Shown one piece after another: positions 45,292-54,101 of a DNA stretch of 64,000 bases (position 1 is its first letter; each line of letters opens with the position of its first letter). Position numbers and translations under genes: made by a program. Below the pieces are notes generated by a model, which saw only the letters and a list, made by a program, of their open reading frames with translations, ran no database searches and was not told the origin of the DNA. The stretch is from Halobaculum sp. MBLA0143. GTDB lineage: Archaea > Halobacteriota > Halobacteria > Halobacteriales > Haloferacaceae. The DNA is taken from contig NZ_JBGKAC010000001.1 of NCBI RefSeq assembly GCF_041361465.1, forward strand, positions 372,001 to 436,000, in the 5' to 3' direction.

Positions 45292-46097
45292 GTCTCTCTG
45301 CGTACCTCTGGCGTGACCTGCTGGAGGTACGCCACTCACGCGTTGGGAGTTCAACGGCCGCAGTCTTTGTTCTTCTCGCTGGGGGGTTCGTCGCCGTGTT
45401 CGGAGTTACTGGCTCCATCACGCCAGTGTACGCGGTGTTGTTCTTCGCAAGTCCGTTTCTGTTCCCGGCTGTAGGGCTGTTGACCACCGCTCTGTCATTG
45501 GCGCGGCACAGGGAGTCGGGCTCGATACGAGTGCTACTCACGGTGCCGGGACGTCGCCGCACGGCTGTCGTAGCGACGTTCCTCTCGCGCGCAGTAGTCG
45601 TCACCGCCGGCTTCCTCCTGATTGCGGCTGCCGTCGCCGGTATCGAACTGATCGGTAGTGTGAACAGACAGTTTGGCCTCGGTCTCGTCTCACTGTCCTG
45701 GCTTCTCACGCTCTCTGGTGTCGGCGTGGGTACGCTCATCTCGACGATTGCAACGAGCCAGCGACAGGCTCTGTTTGCCGCAGTCGCGTACTACGTGATC
45801 GTCGTCGTCTGGTGGTGCGTGTTCTTCCCACAGTCGCCGGACCGTGTCGTTCAGCTGCTCGTGGGCGAGGCGCTCGGTCCTGCAACGACCCAGCCGCTCA
45901 TGATGGTGAGCCCCGCGAACGCCTACCTCGTGTTGTTCCAGCTACTCGGCTCGGACGGAGGGTTCGTGGCTACCATCGGATCACTGTTCGGAACGCCGAT
46001 CCCAGATCCGCTCCCAGGGCTAGCAGTTCTGGTATGCTGGACTACTGTTCCGGTCGTCGTCGCTGCGGGCTGGCTGGAGCGGTCGGAAGTGTACTGA
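45288..46097 (+). CDS. ABC-2 type permease
   Basis: A 269-residue membrane protein with about six helices (SSTAAVFVLLAGGFVAVFGV; LVSLSWLLTLSGVGVGTLIS; LFAAVAYYVIVVVWWCVFF; LAVLVCWTTVPVVVAAGWL). The arrangement and the final WLERSEVY match ABC-2 permeases of the NosY/PspH kind. It is translationally coupled to the ATPase and completes the exporter. It is convergent with the M23-type gene at 46172. Confidence 0.88.
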   Translation: MSLSAYLWRDLLEVRHSRVGSSTAAVFVLLAGGFVAVFGVTGSITPVYAVLFFASPFLFPAVGLLTTALSLARHRESGSIRVLLTVPGRRRTAVVATFLSRAVVVTAGFLLIAAAVAGIELIGSVNRQFGLGLVSLSWLLTLSGVGVGTLISTIATSQRQALFAAVAYYVIVVVWWCVFFPQSPDRVVQLLVGEALGPATTQPLMMVSPANAYLVLFQLLGSDGGFVATIGSLFGTPIPDPLPGLAVLVCWTTVPVVVAAGWLERSEVY

Positions 46098-46171
46098 GAT
46101 TCCAGCCCGTCTCCGTCGAAACGAGCGCCTCGAAGTTCACTACGGAGTGATTGCCACTCATATCGCGTCTC

Positions 46172-47131
46172 TCACCCCAGCCGCAACGGCTCCGCGACGG
46201 GATCGACGGCGACGGACACCCGCTCGCCGACCGCGAACGACGGCTCGCCGGCGGACGGCCGCGAGACGAGCTTCACCCCGAACCCGGACTCTCGGGAGGC
46301 GAACAGGGAGATACCGGTGATTCGCTCGCCGTCGACCGTCACCGCGACGTCGTCCCACGTCACCGTCCGGCCGCGCGCGGTGCCGACACGGGTGCCGAGC
46401 AACGACAGGGTGGATGCCTGCCCGTCCGCTCCAGCCGGGGCACGGTCCAGCCGCCCGCCGCCGGTGTAGTGCGGGAGCCCGCCGTCCAACGGGACGCCGT
46501 CGTCGCTCGCCAGCGAGACGAACGAGACGGGCTCCGGCCCGGGGTCGGGGTGGGCCGGCGCGTTTAAAACGGCGTACGTCTCGCCGGCGTCGACCACCCG
46601 ACCGGTGCCGTCCCACCCGACCCCGCGGACTGGGCAGTCGACGGCCAGCGGGAGCGACCCGGTCGCGCGGTAGGGGTTACGGTCGGGCGCTCGGAACTCC
46701 AGGTGGACGTGGTTGTCGACCCACTGGCCGAAGAACCCCGAGCGGACCATCCCGCCCAGGGGGTCGCCGACCGCGACGGTCTCGCCGGCCTCGACGCAGG
46801 GCTCGACGTGGAGGACCCGCGCGACGGCGTCGCCGGTGTCGATCAGGATCAGGTGGTCGTGGTCGGCGGCGTACGGTCGGTCCGGACACCCCACCGTCCG
46901 GGTGTCCAGCACCTCGCCGGCGACGGGGGAGACGCCGACGTTCGTCTCCGGGTAGAGGTCGATCCCGTGACCGGTGTCGTGTGCGGGGTACGGGGAGTTG
47001 TACAACGAGAAGCGTCGGTAGCGTCGCAGCGTCGCCGCCGGGAGAGAGACAGGGTCGGGGTTCGACTCGGAAGCGGAGCCGGAGTCGGAGCCGGAGGTAG
47101 TGTCCGAGTCGGAGTCGGGGTCGGATTGCAC
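46172..47131 (-). CDS. M23-type (LytM-fold) protein
   Basis: A 319-residue protein with a duplicated-hybrid-motif domain near residues 55-155: HDTGHGIDLYP, VSPVAGEVLDTRTVGCPD, HLILIDTG, ARVLHVEPCVEAGETVAVG and VDNHVHLEFRAPDRNPY. The His/Asp and HxH positions of M23 metallopeptidases are present, yet archaea lack murein, so the substrate is unclear. No signal peptide; the first 28 residues are a Ser/Asp-rich tract. A beta-rich C-terminal half follows. Start is GTG 47131; no alternative fits. Confidence 0.78.
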   Translation of the reverse strand: MQSDPDSDSDTTSGSDSGSASESNPDPVSLPAATLRRYRRFSLYNSPYPAHDTGHGIDLYPETNVGVSPVAGEVLDTRTVGCPDRPYAADHDHLILIDTGDAVARVLHVEPCVEAGETVAVGDPLGGMVRSGFFGQWVDNHVHLEFRAPDRNPYRATGSLPLAVDCPVRGVGWDGTGRVVDAGETYAVLNAPAHPDPGPEPVSFVSLASDDGVPLDGGLPHYTGGGRLDRAPAGADGQASTLSLLGTRVGTARGRTVTWDDVAVTVDGERITGISLFASRESGFGVKLVSRPSAGEPSFAVGERVSVAVDPVAEPLRLG

Positions 47132-47183
47132 ACGCCGACTCCGTGTCGCAACCGCTTAGCCGCGGCGGAACGGAGCCGACGGC

Positions 47184-47879
47184 GTGACCGTCCTCTACCG
47201 TGGCCGCCGTGCGACACGCGAGACGGACCGCGCGGCGACACGCGCGATGGTCGACCGCGCCGGCGACACCGGCGAGCCGGCGGTCCGAGTGTGGCTCCCC
47301 GGCCAGCAGCTGGCGTTCGGCCGACGGGACACCCGTGCCGACGGCTACGACCGCGCCCGTCGGGCGGCCGCGGACCACGACTTCCCACCCGTCGAGCGGT
47401 CCGTCGGCGGCCGGGCGGTGGCGTACGCCGACACGACGCTGGCGTTCGCCCACGCCGTCCCCACCGACGACTCCCGCACCGGATTAGACGACCGCTACGA
47501 GACGGCGGTGACGACAGTCGTCGACGCCCTCTCGGACTCCGGTGCCGACGTGACCCGCGGTGAGCCCGCCGACGCCTACTGCCCCGGCGACTACTCCGTC
47601 CGGGCGACCGACGGCGGGAAGCTGGCCGGGATCGCACAGCGGGTCCGCAAGGGGGCCGCGCTCGTCGCCGGCAGCGTCACGGTCGCCGACAGAGAATCGA
47701 TCCGGGCAGTGTTGACGGACGTGTACGACGCGCTCGGGGTGGCGTTCGACCCCGAGACGGTCGGCAGCGTCGCCGCCGCCGGCGGCCCGGCCGACCCGAC
47801 GCCCGTCCGTCGGGCGTTGGAGCGGGCGCTCGCGGGCGAGAGTCCGACGCTGCGTGACGTGACGGCGTTAGAGGTGTGA
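47184..47879 (+). CDS. Lipoate-protein ligase A family protein
   Basis: A 231-residue biotin/lipoate-ligase-fold protein. Motifs are VWLPGQQLAFGRRDTRADGY (substrate loop), VERSVGGRAVAYADTTLAFA (the RxxGG core), DAYCPGDYSVRA and GKLAGIAQRVRKGAALVAGS, which contains the catalytic Lys of the KIxGxAQ motif as KLAGIAQ. Start GTG 47184. It may attach lipoate to the E2 encoded at 8.5 kb, together with LipA. A separate C-terminal LplB is not adjacent. Confidence 0.92.
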   Translation: MTVLYRGRRATRETDRAATRAMVDRAGDTGEPAVRVWLPGQQLAFGRRDTRADGYDRARRAAADHDFPPVERSVGGRAVAYADTTLAFAHAVPTDDSRTGLDDRYETAVTTVVDALSDSGADVTRGEPADAYCPGDYSVRATDGGKLAGIAQRVRKGAALVAGSVTVADRESIRAVLTDVYDALGVAFDPETVGSVAAAGGPADPTPVRRALERALAGESPTLRDVTALEV

Positions 47880-47914
47880 CCCGACGGCACAGAGCGAGGT
47901 CGTCCCGTCGCGCT

Positions 47915-48355
47915 TCACACCACCACCCGCACGAGCCCGCCGACGACACCGGCCGCCAGCGGCGCGGCGACGCTGACGGCGAACACCTGGGTCATGGCGG
48001 TCGCGGCCGACAGCGTCGCGGCCCCCGCGGCGGCCAGCAGCCCGACGTTGACGGCGACGACGACGGCGCCGAAGCCGACGCCGGCGGCGACTCCGCGGCC
48101 GGGCGACCGTTGTAGAGTGGCGACCAGCGCGGCGCCGACGACGAGCCCGAGCCAGTGAACCCACGCCAGCCCCAGCCCGACGGCGACGGCCGCGAGCGTG
48201 ACCCCCCACCGCCGCCGTCGGTCACCCCGGACGGCCGCGAGCGGCGACGCCGCCGCCGACTCGCCCGCAACCGCGGCGGACTCGTCTTCTGCGACCGGGT
48301 CGGCGCCGCCGTCGGGTGCGACGTCGTCTCGCCCGCCCGTCACGTCGTCGCTCAC
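47915..48355 (-). CDS. Small multi-pass membrane protein
   Basis: A 146-residue protein. Residues 1-48 are acidic and disordered (DDVTGGRDDVAPDGGADPVA); the rest contains about four hydrophobic helices (TLAAVAVGLGLAWVHWLGLV, FGAVVVAVNVGLLAAAGAA, VFAVSVAAPLAAGVVGGLV). The GTG start overlaps the penicillin-acylase stop by four bases, so it is translated with it. No family recognised. Confidence 0.78.
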   Translation of the reverse strand: MSDDVTGGRDDVAPDGGADPVAEDESAAVAGESAAASPLAAVRGDRRRRWGVTLAAVAVGLGLAWVHWLGLVVGAALVATLQRSPGRGVAAGVGFGAVVVAVNVGLLAAAGAATLSAATAMTQVFAVSVAAPLAAGVVGGLVRVVV

Positions 48356-50781
48356 TGTCCACCTCCGGCGAACCGGACGGTCACGTCGCCGCGGTGTTCC
48401 CGGTCCATCCGCTTGTACTCGCCGTCGGCCCACATCTGGAGTTGGTCGCTGTAGTGAGCCGAGAACGGCGAGCCGTCGTTGCCGCCCGGCAGGACACAGT
48501 GTGACTCGCGGTCGTCCATCGGACACACCTGTCGCCAACTGCTGCCGGCGTTCGCAGACTCGTGTACGTTGAACAACGTCGCCGCCGACCCGTCCGTCGG
48601 GAACGTCGGGTAGTTGAGCCCGCCTCGGTCGAACGGGTGGGTGACCGTCGTCGCCTGGTAGTCGCCGTACGTCTCCCACCCCTCCGTCTGTATCTCCTCG
48701 TGGGCCGCCCGGACTGCGGTCTCGACGGCGGCAGTGCGGCCGTCCGGGAACCACCGCGAGTCCGGCGGGAGCCCGGCCAACACCCAGTCGCTGGGGGCGT
48801 ACTCCGCGGGGTCGCGGCGGTCGTCCAGTCGCTCGGCCAACGCCCCGACGACGACCTCGCGGTAGTGGTCGAGGAAACGGACGAACACGAGCGCCGCCCG
48901 AGAGTCCCGTTCGACGGCGCCGTCCCACTCCGTCAGGCTGTCGACGGTCGACTGGAGTTCCGCCGGGAGTCGGTCGCGCTCGTCGGCCAGGACGGACTGG
49001 AACCGTCTGGCGCGGTCGGACACGACGTCACTCTGGAGGTCACGCAGGTCCGCGGGCGTCACGTCGCCGCGGTCGACGAGCGCGTCGAGTCGCTCCCAGA
49101 GCCGGCGCCCCCGGAACGGGTCGCTGTACGACTCCGCGAAGTAGTGGGAGTACGCGTCGTCGTCGACGATGCGTTGGTTGGCGGTGCCGACGTAGTCGGG
49201 GTTGCGGACGTGTGGCATCTCCGCGAACGGGATGGTGCCAGACCAGTCGGACTCCCCGAACGGGGTGTAGCCGGGCCACTCCCCCTCGCGGGCGGAGCCG
49301 TCGAACACGCGGTCGCCACGGACGGGCTCGCCGTCCGTCCGGCGGATCGGCACCTTCCCAGTGACGCGGTACAACACCTCGCCGTCGCGGTCGGCGTACA
49401 CACAACACTGGGTCGGCTCGTCGAAGCGTTCGAGCGCGGTCGTCACGTCGTCGACGCCGGTCGAGCGGTTGAGATCCCGCACGGCGAGCGTGGTGTCCGT
49501 CGCCGACAGTCCGGTCCAGGCGACCCCGACGGCGTCGCGTAACTCGTCGCCGTCGCTCTCGCGGTCGACGACGACCCCGTGGACGGACCGCCGGACGGTG
49601 ACTGTCCGGTCGTCGCCGTCGGCGACGGGGATCGTCTCCTCGCGGGCGTCGAACGCGCGCCACTCGTCGCCGTAGCGGTACTCCGTCCCGTCTGCGCGGG
49701 TGTCGTACTCGTAGCAGTCGATCACGTCGGCGTTGGCGTTCGTGAACCCCCAGGCGCCGTGGTCGTTCTCGCCGATGACGACCGGCGGCACCCCCGGGAA
49801 CGTCACCCCACGGACGCGGTAGTCGGGCGTCGACAGGGTCTGTTCGTACCACACCGGCGGCGCCATCAGCGTCAGGTGGGGGTCGTTCGCAACGAGCGCC
49901 GACCCCGAAGCCGTGTGCTCGCCCCCGACCGCCCAGGAGTTCGACCCGACCCACGGCGGCGGCTCCTGGTCGGCGAGCGTGGCGGTCAGCGCCGGGTCCG
50001 TCGCGGTCGGCTCCCAGTCGTCGGACGGGGCGCTCGCCGTCGGATCGCCGTCGGCGTCGGACGGGGAGAACCCCTCGGTCGCCCCCTCGTGACCCAGGAT
50101 GTCGGCGTCGTGGTCGAGTCGCTGCGGCAGCAGTTCCCGGGCGGCCGCGGCGTCGACCTCGGCCGCGAGCGTCTCTCGGCGGAGTGTCCGGAAGCTCCCC
50201 GTCAGCCCCCAGGCGATCTGTTTCTCCGCGAGCATCACGTCGGTCGGTGTCCACGGCGCCGGCTCGGCGCCCAGCAGCTGGAACTCCACGGGTAGGGGGT
50301 GGTCCCCACGGGCACGATTCACCCCCTCGCAGTACGCCTCGACGAGCGGGCCGACCGCCGTCCCCTCGACTCGGTCCCAGGTCGCGGCCGCGGCGCCGGC
50401 GAAGTCCATCTGGCGGTGGAAGCGGTCGCTGTCGACGGTCGCCGAGCCGACGACGGCCGACAGCTGTCCGCGCATCTGGCGTCGTTGGAGGTCCATCTGG
50501 AACAACCGGTCGCGCCCCTGGGCGTAGCCGGCCGCGAAGTACGCCGCCGCCTCGGTGTCCCCCTCGATCCGGGCGACACCGTGGTCGTCGTAGCGGAGCT
50601 CCGCGGCCCCGTGGGGGGAGTCCACCTCCCCGGGCGTCTCCGCGCGCGCCGTCCGCCACACTCCGCCAGACAACGGCGCGAACCCCTCCAGGTACCCTCT
50701 GACGGGGCCGAGGAAGCCGCCGGCCGTCGCGCCGGCCGCCACGGCACCGACCAGTCCACGCCGTGTGAGATCACTGTCCAT
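48352..50781 (-). CDS. Penicillin acylase family Ntn hydrolase
   Basis: An 809-residue N-terminal-nucleophile hydrolase of the penicillin amidase family. The start DSDLTRRGLVGAVAAGATAG is a twin-arginine-like signal. The alpha region carries YDDHGVARIEGDTEAAAYFA and GYAQGRDRLFQMDLQRRQMR. Autocleavage should occur before Ser in VGSNSWAVGGEHTASG, giving the beta chain (VANDPHLTLMAPPVWYEQTL; GVPPVVIGENDHGAWGFTNA). The gene is complete. Natural substrate may be an acyl-homoserine lactone or another amide; unknown. Start at ATG 50781. Confidence 0.94.
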   Translation of the reverse strand: MDSDLTRRGLVGAVAAGATAGGFLGPVRGYLEGFAPLSGGVWRTARAETPGEVDSPHGAAELRYDDHGVARIEGDTEAAAYFAAGYAQGRDRLFQMDLQRRQMRGQLSAVVGSATVDSDRFHRQMDFAGAAAATWDRVEGTAVGPLVEAYCEGVNRARGDHPLPVEFQLLGAEPAPWTPTDVMLAEKQIAWGLTGSFRTLRRETLAAEVDAAAARELLPQRLDHDADILGHEGATEGFSPSDADGDPTASAPSDDWEPTATDPALTATLADQEPPPWVGSNSWAVGGEHTASGSALVANDPHLTLMAPPVWYEQTLSTPDYRVRGVTFPGVPPVVIGENDHGAWGFTNANADVIDCYEYDTRADGTEYRYGDEWRAFDAREETIPVADGDDRTVTVRRSVHGVVVDRESDGDELRDAVGVAWTGLSATDTTLAVRDLNRSTGVDDVTTALERFDEPTQCCVYADRDGEVLYRVTGKVPIRRTDGEPVRGDRVFDGSAREGEWPGYTPFGESDWSGTIPFAEMPHVRNPDYVGTANQRIVDDDAYSHYFAESYSDPFRGRRLWERLDALVDRGDVTPADLRDLQSDVVSDRARRFQSVLADERDRLPAELQSTVDSLTEWDGAVERDSRAALVFVRFLDHYREVVVGALAERLDDRRDPAEYAPSDWVLAGLPPDSRWFPDGRTAAVETAVRAAHEEIQTEGWETYGDYQATTVTHPFDRGGLNYPTFPTDGSAATLFNVHESANAGSSWRQVCPMDDRESHCVLPGGNDGSPFSAHYSDQLQMWADGEYKRMDREHRGDVTVRFAGGGQ

Positions 50782-50879
50782 ACGACCCCGGCGTCGTCCC
50801 CGGCTCATAAAACCAGACCACAGACGGCGACACGCCGCCGACCACGCGATTCATTAGCACGGCCCGGTACGGTCCGGAC

Positions 50880-52664
50880 ATGTCCGTCGTCGGCCAGACG
50901 TTCCCGCCGTTGGCACAACGGGCGGGGCTCGTCGCCGCGGTTCTGCTCGCGCTCGTCGTCGGGGTGACACTCCAACGCCGGAGCGGTCACAGACCGGTCG
51001 CGGCCCTCCGGCGCCGACTCCTCTTGGGTGTACCGTGGGGGACGCTCGTCTCCGTCGGAGTCGTCCTCGCGGTGTACCTGTTCCTCCAGGGAGGGTGGAG
51101 CCACTGGCGGAACCCGTTGGTCGTGCCGTTCCGGGCGTGGTCGTACCTCTCGCCGCTGGGAATCGCCGCCGCCGGGTTCAGCCACGCCGGCCCGGGCCAC
51201 CTGATCGGCAACCTCGTCGGGACGGTCACGCTCGCGCCGCTCGTCGAGTACGCGTGGGGCCACTTCCCGGAGGGACGCGGCGATCACGTCTTCGGACGGT
51301 ACACGACGAACCCGTACGTCCGGGCGTTCCTGTTGTTCCCCGCGGCGGTCGTCGCCGTCGGCGTCACGACGGCGGCGTTCGCGCTGGGACCGGTCGTGGG
51401 CTTCTCCGGTGTCGTGTTCGCGTTCGCGGGGTTCGCGCTCGTCTACTACCCGTTGTCGACGGTGGCGGCGCTGACGGCTGCCGACGCCGTCCGGCTGGCG
51501 TACCGAGCGTTCCAACGGCCGTCGCTGACCGCCTCCGGTCGGCCGGCGTTCATCACGCCGTGGTGGGCGGACGTGGCGATCCAGGGCCACGCGCTCGGGA
51601 TGCTCGGAGGGATCGTGCTCGCGGGCTGGCTGGCCCAGCGACGCGGGGCGTCGCTGCCGACGCCCGGGCGACTGCTCGTCGGGGCGACGCTCGTCGCCGT
51701 CGGCCAGAACCTCTGGGCCGTCTACTGGTTCCTCGGCGGCGGCGAGTACGTCCTGTTCCGGGCGGTCGGGCTGTCGCTCGTGGCCGTGCTCGCCGTGCTC
51801 GTCGCCGCCGTCGCCGCCGACGGCGCCTCCACGGCGACGCTCGACGCAGGGGTGCGTGCGGACGGCGGGAGTGACACCGGCGGTGGTAGTAGTGGTAGTG
51901 ACGCCGGTGGCGGGAGCGACACCGGCGGCCCCAGTGACATCGGAGGAGACCCCAGTGGCGACGGGAGCTCCCTGCTGCGCCCGGCGGCGGTGTTCGTCCT
52001 GTTGCTCGTGGTCGCCGTGCTCGCGGGCGCGGCGGTGCCGACGAACCTGATCGCCGTCGGGGACGAGGAACTGCCGGGCGATCCGATCGAGGTGCGAGGC
52101 TACACCGTCACCTACGCCGAGGACGTGTCCAACGGGATGGTGTCCGTCGTCGACGTGTCGGCGTTCGGGCTCACGACCGACGTGAACTCCTCCGGAGTGA
52201 TCGTCCGCAGTCCGCGCCGGAACGTCTGGTCGACGGCCGTCTCCAAGGGACGGCTCGGCTTCGCCGGCCAACGGTCCGTCGTCGTCGGCGGCGTCGGCTG
52301 GCGAGCGGAGGTGACCGCGGTCCGCCGAGGGTTCGACACGGTCGGTGGCCCCACCGCGTACCGGGTCACCGTCGGCCACGACGGCACCGAGCGGCTGGCG
52401 TTCCAGTCGGAGCCGGCGCGGGCGGAGCCGCGAGTGGCCGGCTGGAACGTCTCCGTCGTCCCCGCCGAGACCAAGTTCAGACTCCGTCTGTCTCGGGGTA
52501 ACGAGACCGTCTCGACGGCGGTGCCGTCGGGCAACCAGACCGTGACCGCCGGCGGTGTGCGGTTCGTCCGCGACGGCCGGGCCGTCTTCGCGGTCGTCGG
52601 CGACGACGAGAGCGTGACTCGTGTCAGGGTCGCGGCCAAGGAGACGTACCGAAACTCGGGGTAG
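50880..52664 (+). CDS. Rhomboid-family intramembrane serine protease with extra C-terminal domain
   Basis: A 594-residue protein. The rhomboid core lies in residues about 1-275: HLIGNLVGTVTLAPLVEYAW (substrate helix residues), the catalytic Ser in VVGFSGVVFAFAGFAL and the catalytic His in AIQGHALGMLGGIVLAGWL. After additional helices, a low-complexity spacer (SDTGGGSSGSDAGGGSDTGG) leads to another membrane helix and a C-terminal beta-rich extracellular domain of about 200 residues (VRGYTVTYAEDVSNGMVSVV). It is convergent with a secreted unknown and close to a membrane-bound winged-helix gene. Confidence 0.9.
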   Translation: MSVVGQTFPPLAQRAGLVAAVLLALVVGVTLQRRSGHRPVAALRRRLLLGVPWGTLVSVGVVLAVYLFLQGGWSHWRNPLVVPFRAWSYLSPLGIAAAGFSHAGPGHLIGNLVGTVTLAPLVEYAWGHFPEGRGDHVFGRYTTNPYVRAFLLFPAAVVAVGVTTAAFALGPVVGFSGVVFAFAGFALVYYPLSTVAALTAADAVRLAYRAFQRPSLTASGRPAFITPWWADVAIQGHALGMLGGIVLAGWLAQRRGASLPTPGRLLVGATLVAVGQNLWAVYWFLGGGEYVLFRAVGLSLVAVLAVLVAAVAADGASTATLDAGVRADGGSDTGGGSSGSDAGGGSDTGGPSDIGGDPSGDGSSLLRPAAVFVLLLVVAVLAGAAVPTNLIAVGDEELPGDPIEVRGYTVTYAEDVSNGMVSVVDVSAFGLTTDVNSSGVIVRSPRRNVWSTAVSKGRLGFAGQRSVVVGGVGWRAEVTAVRRGFDTVGGPTAYRVTVGHDGTERLAFQSEPARAEPRVAGWNVSVVPAETKFRLRLSRGNETVSTAVPSGNQTVTAGGVRFVRDGRAVFAVVGDDESVTRVRVAAKETYRNSG

Positions 52665-52669
52665 CCGAG

Positions 52670-53986
52670 CTACCTGCGCCGCGCCTGTGCGACGGTCGTC
52701 GCCGCCGCCGGATCCGTGACGACGATCACGACGCGGGAACTGTCCGTCTCGTCGGCGGTGATCGTGTACCCCTGTGGGCTACCGCCCGGTCCGAGGGTCC
52801 AAAGGACTCCACTGTCCCCAGTCACGCCGGCCTGATCTAAGTTCGGCTGGCCGATGGGGCTGACGGAGACGCTCGTGTTCACCGGCTCGCCGGTCTGTGC
52901 GTCGGTCACGGCCACCCGCAGCGGGCCGCCGGGGTACGTCCGATTCACCTGCATCACGAGCCCGTTCAGCTGGCGGCTGACCCCCGGACCGGACGGGTAC
53001 GCCTCCAGAGAGAGCCGTTGGACCTCTCTGAACACGCGACGGTTCTCGCCTCGGACGTGTGAGTCCAGCGTCCCGCCGGGGTGAGTGACGCTCAACACGA
53101 ACGATCCGTTCGATCCAGTGCCGCTGGTCCGGTTGCGCACCGCCCAGATCTCCGGGTACGCCTCTGCCGTCGCCGTCGTCGCCTCCGTGACGGAGAGGCC
53201 GCGTCCCCCCGAACTCCACAGGAACCCACGGTACACCTCACGCACGTACGTGTCGTTCACGATCGTCGTCAGTGTCACGCCGCGGTCGGTCGTCGCCACG
53301 AACACGCGGCCGTCGTGGACCCGGCCCTCGACGGCACCGGCGACACGCTCTCGGACCGGTCCCTGGAACCGCCGGAGTCCGGATCGGAGTCGGGTGACGT
53401 TGTCGACCAAGGGGCTCCCCGAGGGGAACGTCGCCCGGCTGGCGTTCTGCAACAGGACGGCGCGGCGTTCGAGGAGTCTCGCCGTCCGGTCGATTCGAGC
53501 GAGTTCCACGAGCAACTTCCGTGCGTCCGTCTCTCCGTCGTTGTACGCCCGGATCGCGGCCGACTGGCGGTCGTCGAGCGTGGTCGACCGAGCGGCCAGG
53601 CGACCGACGCCCCGTCTGAGCAGTTCTCGCCGTTCTTCGCCGTCGTCGGTCGTCTCCAGCTTCGTGGCGAGAGCGTCAGTCCCGATCCGAGTGGCGGCGG
53701 CGTCTGCGCCGATTTCGGTCGCACCGCCGGCGTCCACCGTGACAGCCGTGACGTTCGTCGCGTCGACGGCCGGCCCCGGCAGTGTCAACACGCGAGAGAC
53801 GTTGGGACCAGTCCCGTTGTGCACCGTAGCACGGTCGGTCTGTGCGGCCGCTCCCACGACACGGTCGGCTCGCGTGGCGGTGTCGGTCCCCATCTCGGCA
53901 GGGGTCGTCGTGGCCGGCACCGCGGCGGCGCCGTGGACGCTCGCGACCACGAGGAGGGCGGTCAGGAGGGCAGCGACGAGTCGCAT
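52670..53986 (-). CDS. Secreted haloarchaeal protein of unknown function
   Basis: A 438-residue protein with an N-terminal Sec signal (MRLVAALLTALLVVASVHGA) and no later membrane anchor. Middle residues contain a helical region with many Arg/Leu repeats (ELLRRGVGRLAARSTTLDDR; LLERRAVLLQNASRA); the C-terminal half is beta-rich (FVLSVTHPGGTLDSHVRGEN; YPGGPLRVAVTDAQTGEPVN), ending with a Gly-rich jelly-roll-like part. Several NxS/NxT sites may be N-glycosylated. I do not recognise a named family. It is divergent from the membrane winged-helix gene, 115 bases apart, and may share its promoter region. Confidence 0.75.
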   Translation of the reverse strand: MRLVAALLTALLVVASVHGAAAVPATTTPAEMGTDTATRADRVVGAAAQTDRATVHNGTGPNVSRVLTLPGPAVDATNVTAVTVDAGGATEIGADAAATRIGTDALATKLETTDDGEERRELLRRGVGRLAARSTTLDDRQSAAIRAYNDGETDARKLLVELARIDRTARLLERRAVLLQNASRATFPSGSPLVDNVTRLRSGLRRFQGPVRERVAGAVEGRVHDGRVFVATTDRGVTLTTIVNDTYVREVYRGFLWSSGGRGLSVTEATTATAEAYPEIWAVRNRTSGTGSNGSFVLSVTHPGGTLDSHVRGENRRVFREVQRLSLEAYPSGPGVSRQLNGLVMQVNRTYPGGPLRVAVTDAQTGEPVNTSVSVSPIGQPNLDQAGVTGDSGVLWTLGPGGSPQGYTITADETDSSRVVIVVTDPAAATTVAQARRR

Positions 53987-54101
53987 CGGCGAGACGTTCC
54001 GCAGCCTGCTACATAAATGCGGCTGGAACCACGCGGCCTGGTTTGTGCCTCTGGCTCGGGGATAGAAAGGGTTTTGCCGGGTCGGAGTCACCGGAACTGT
54101 G

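Noticed and set aside
46172-47131. Processing protease of the Cys-rich peptide operon
   Set aside because: The M23-type gene is convergent, on the other strand, has host-like base composition and no export signal; a link is not supported.
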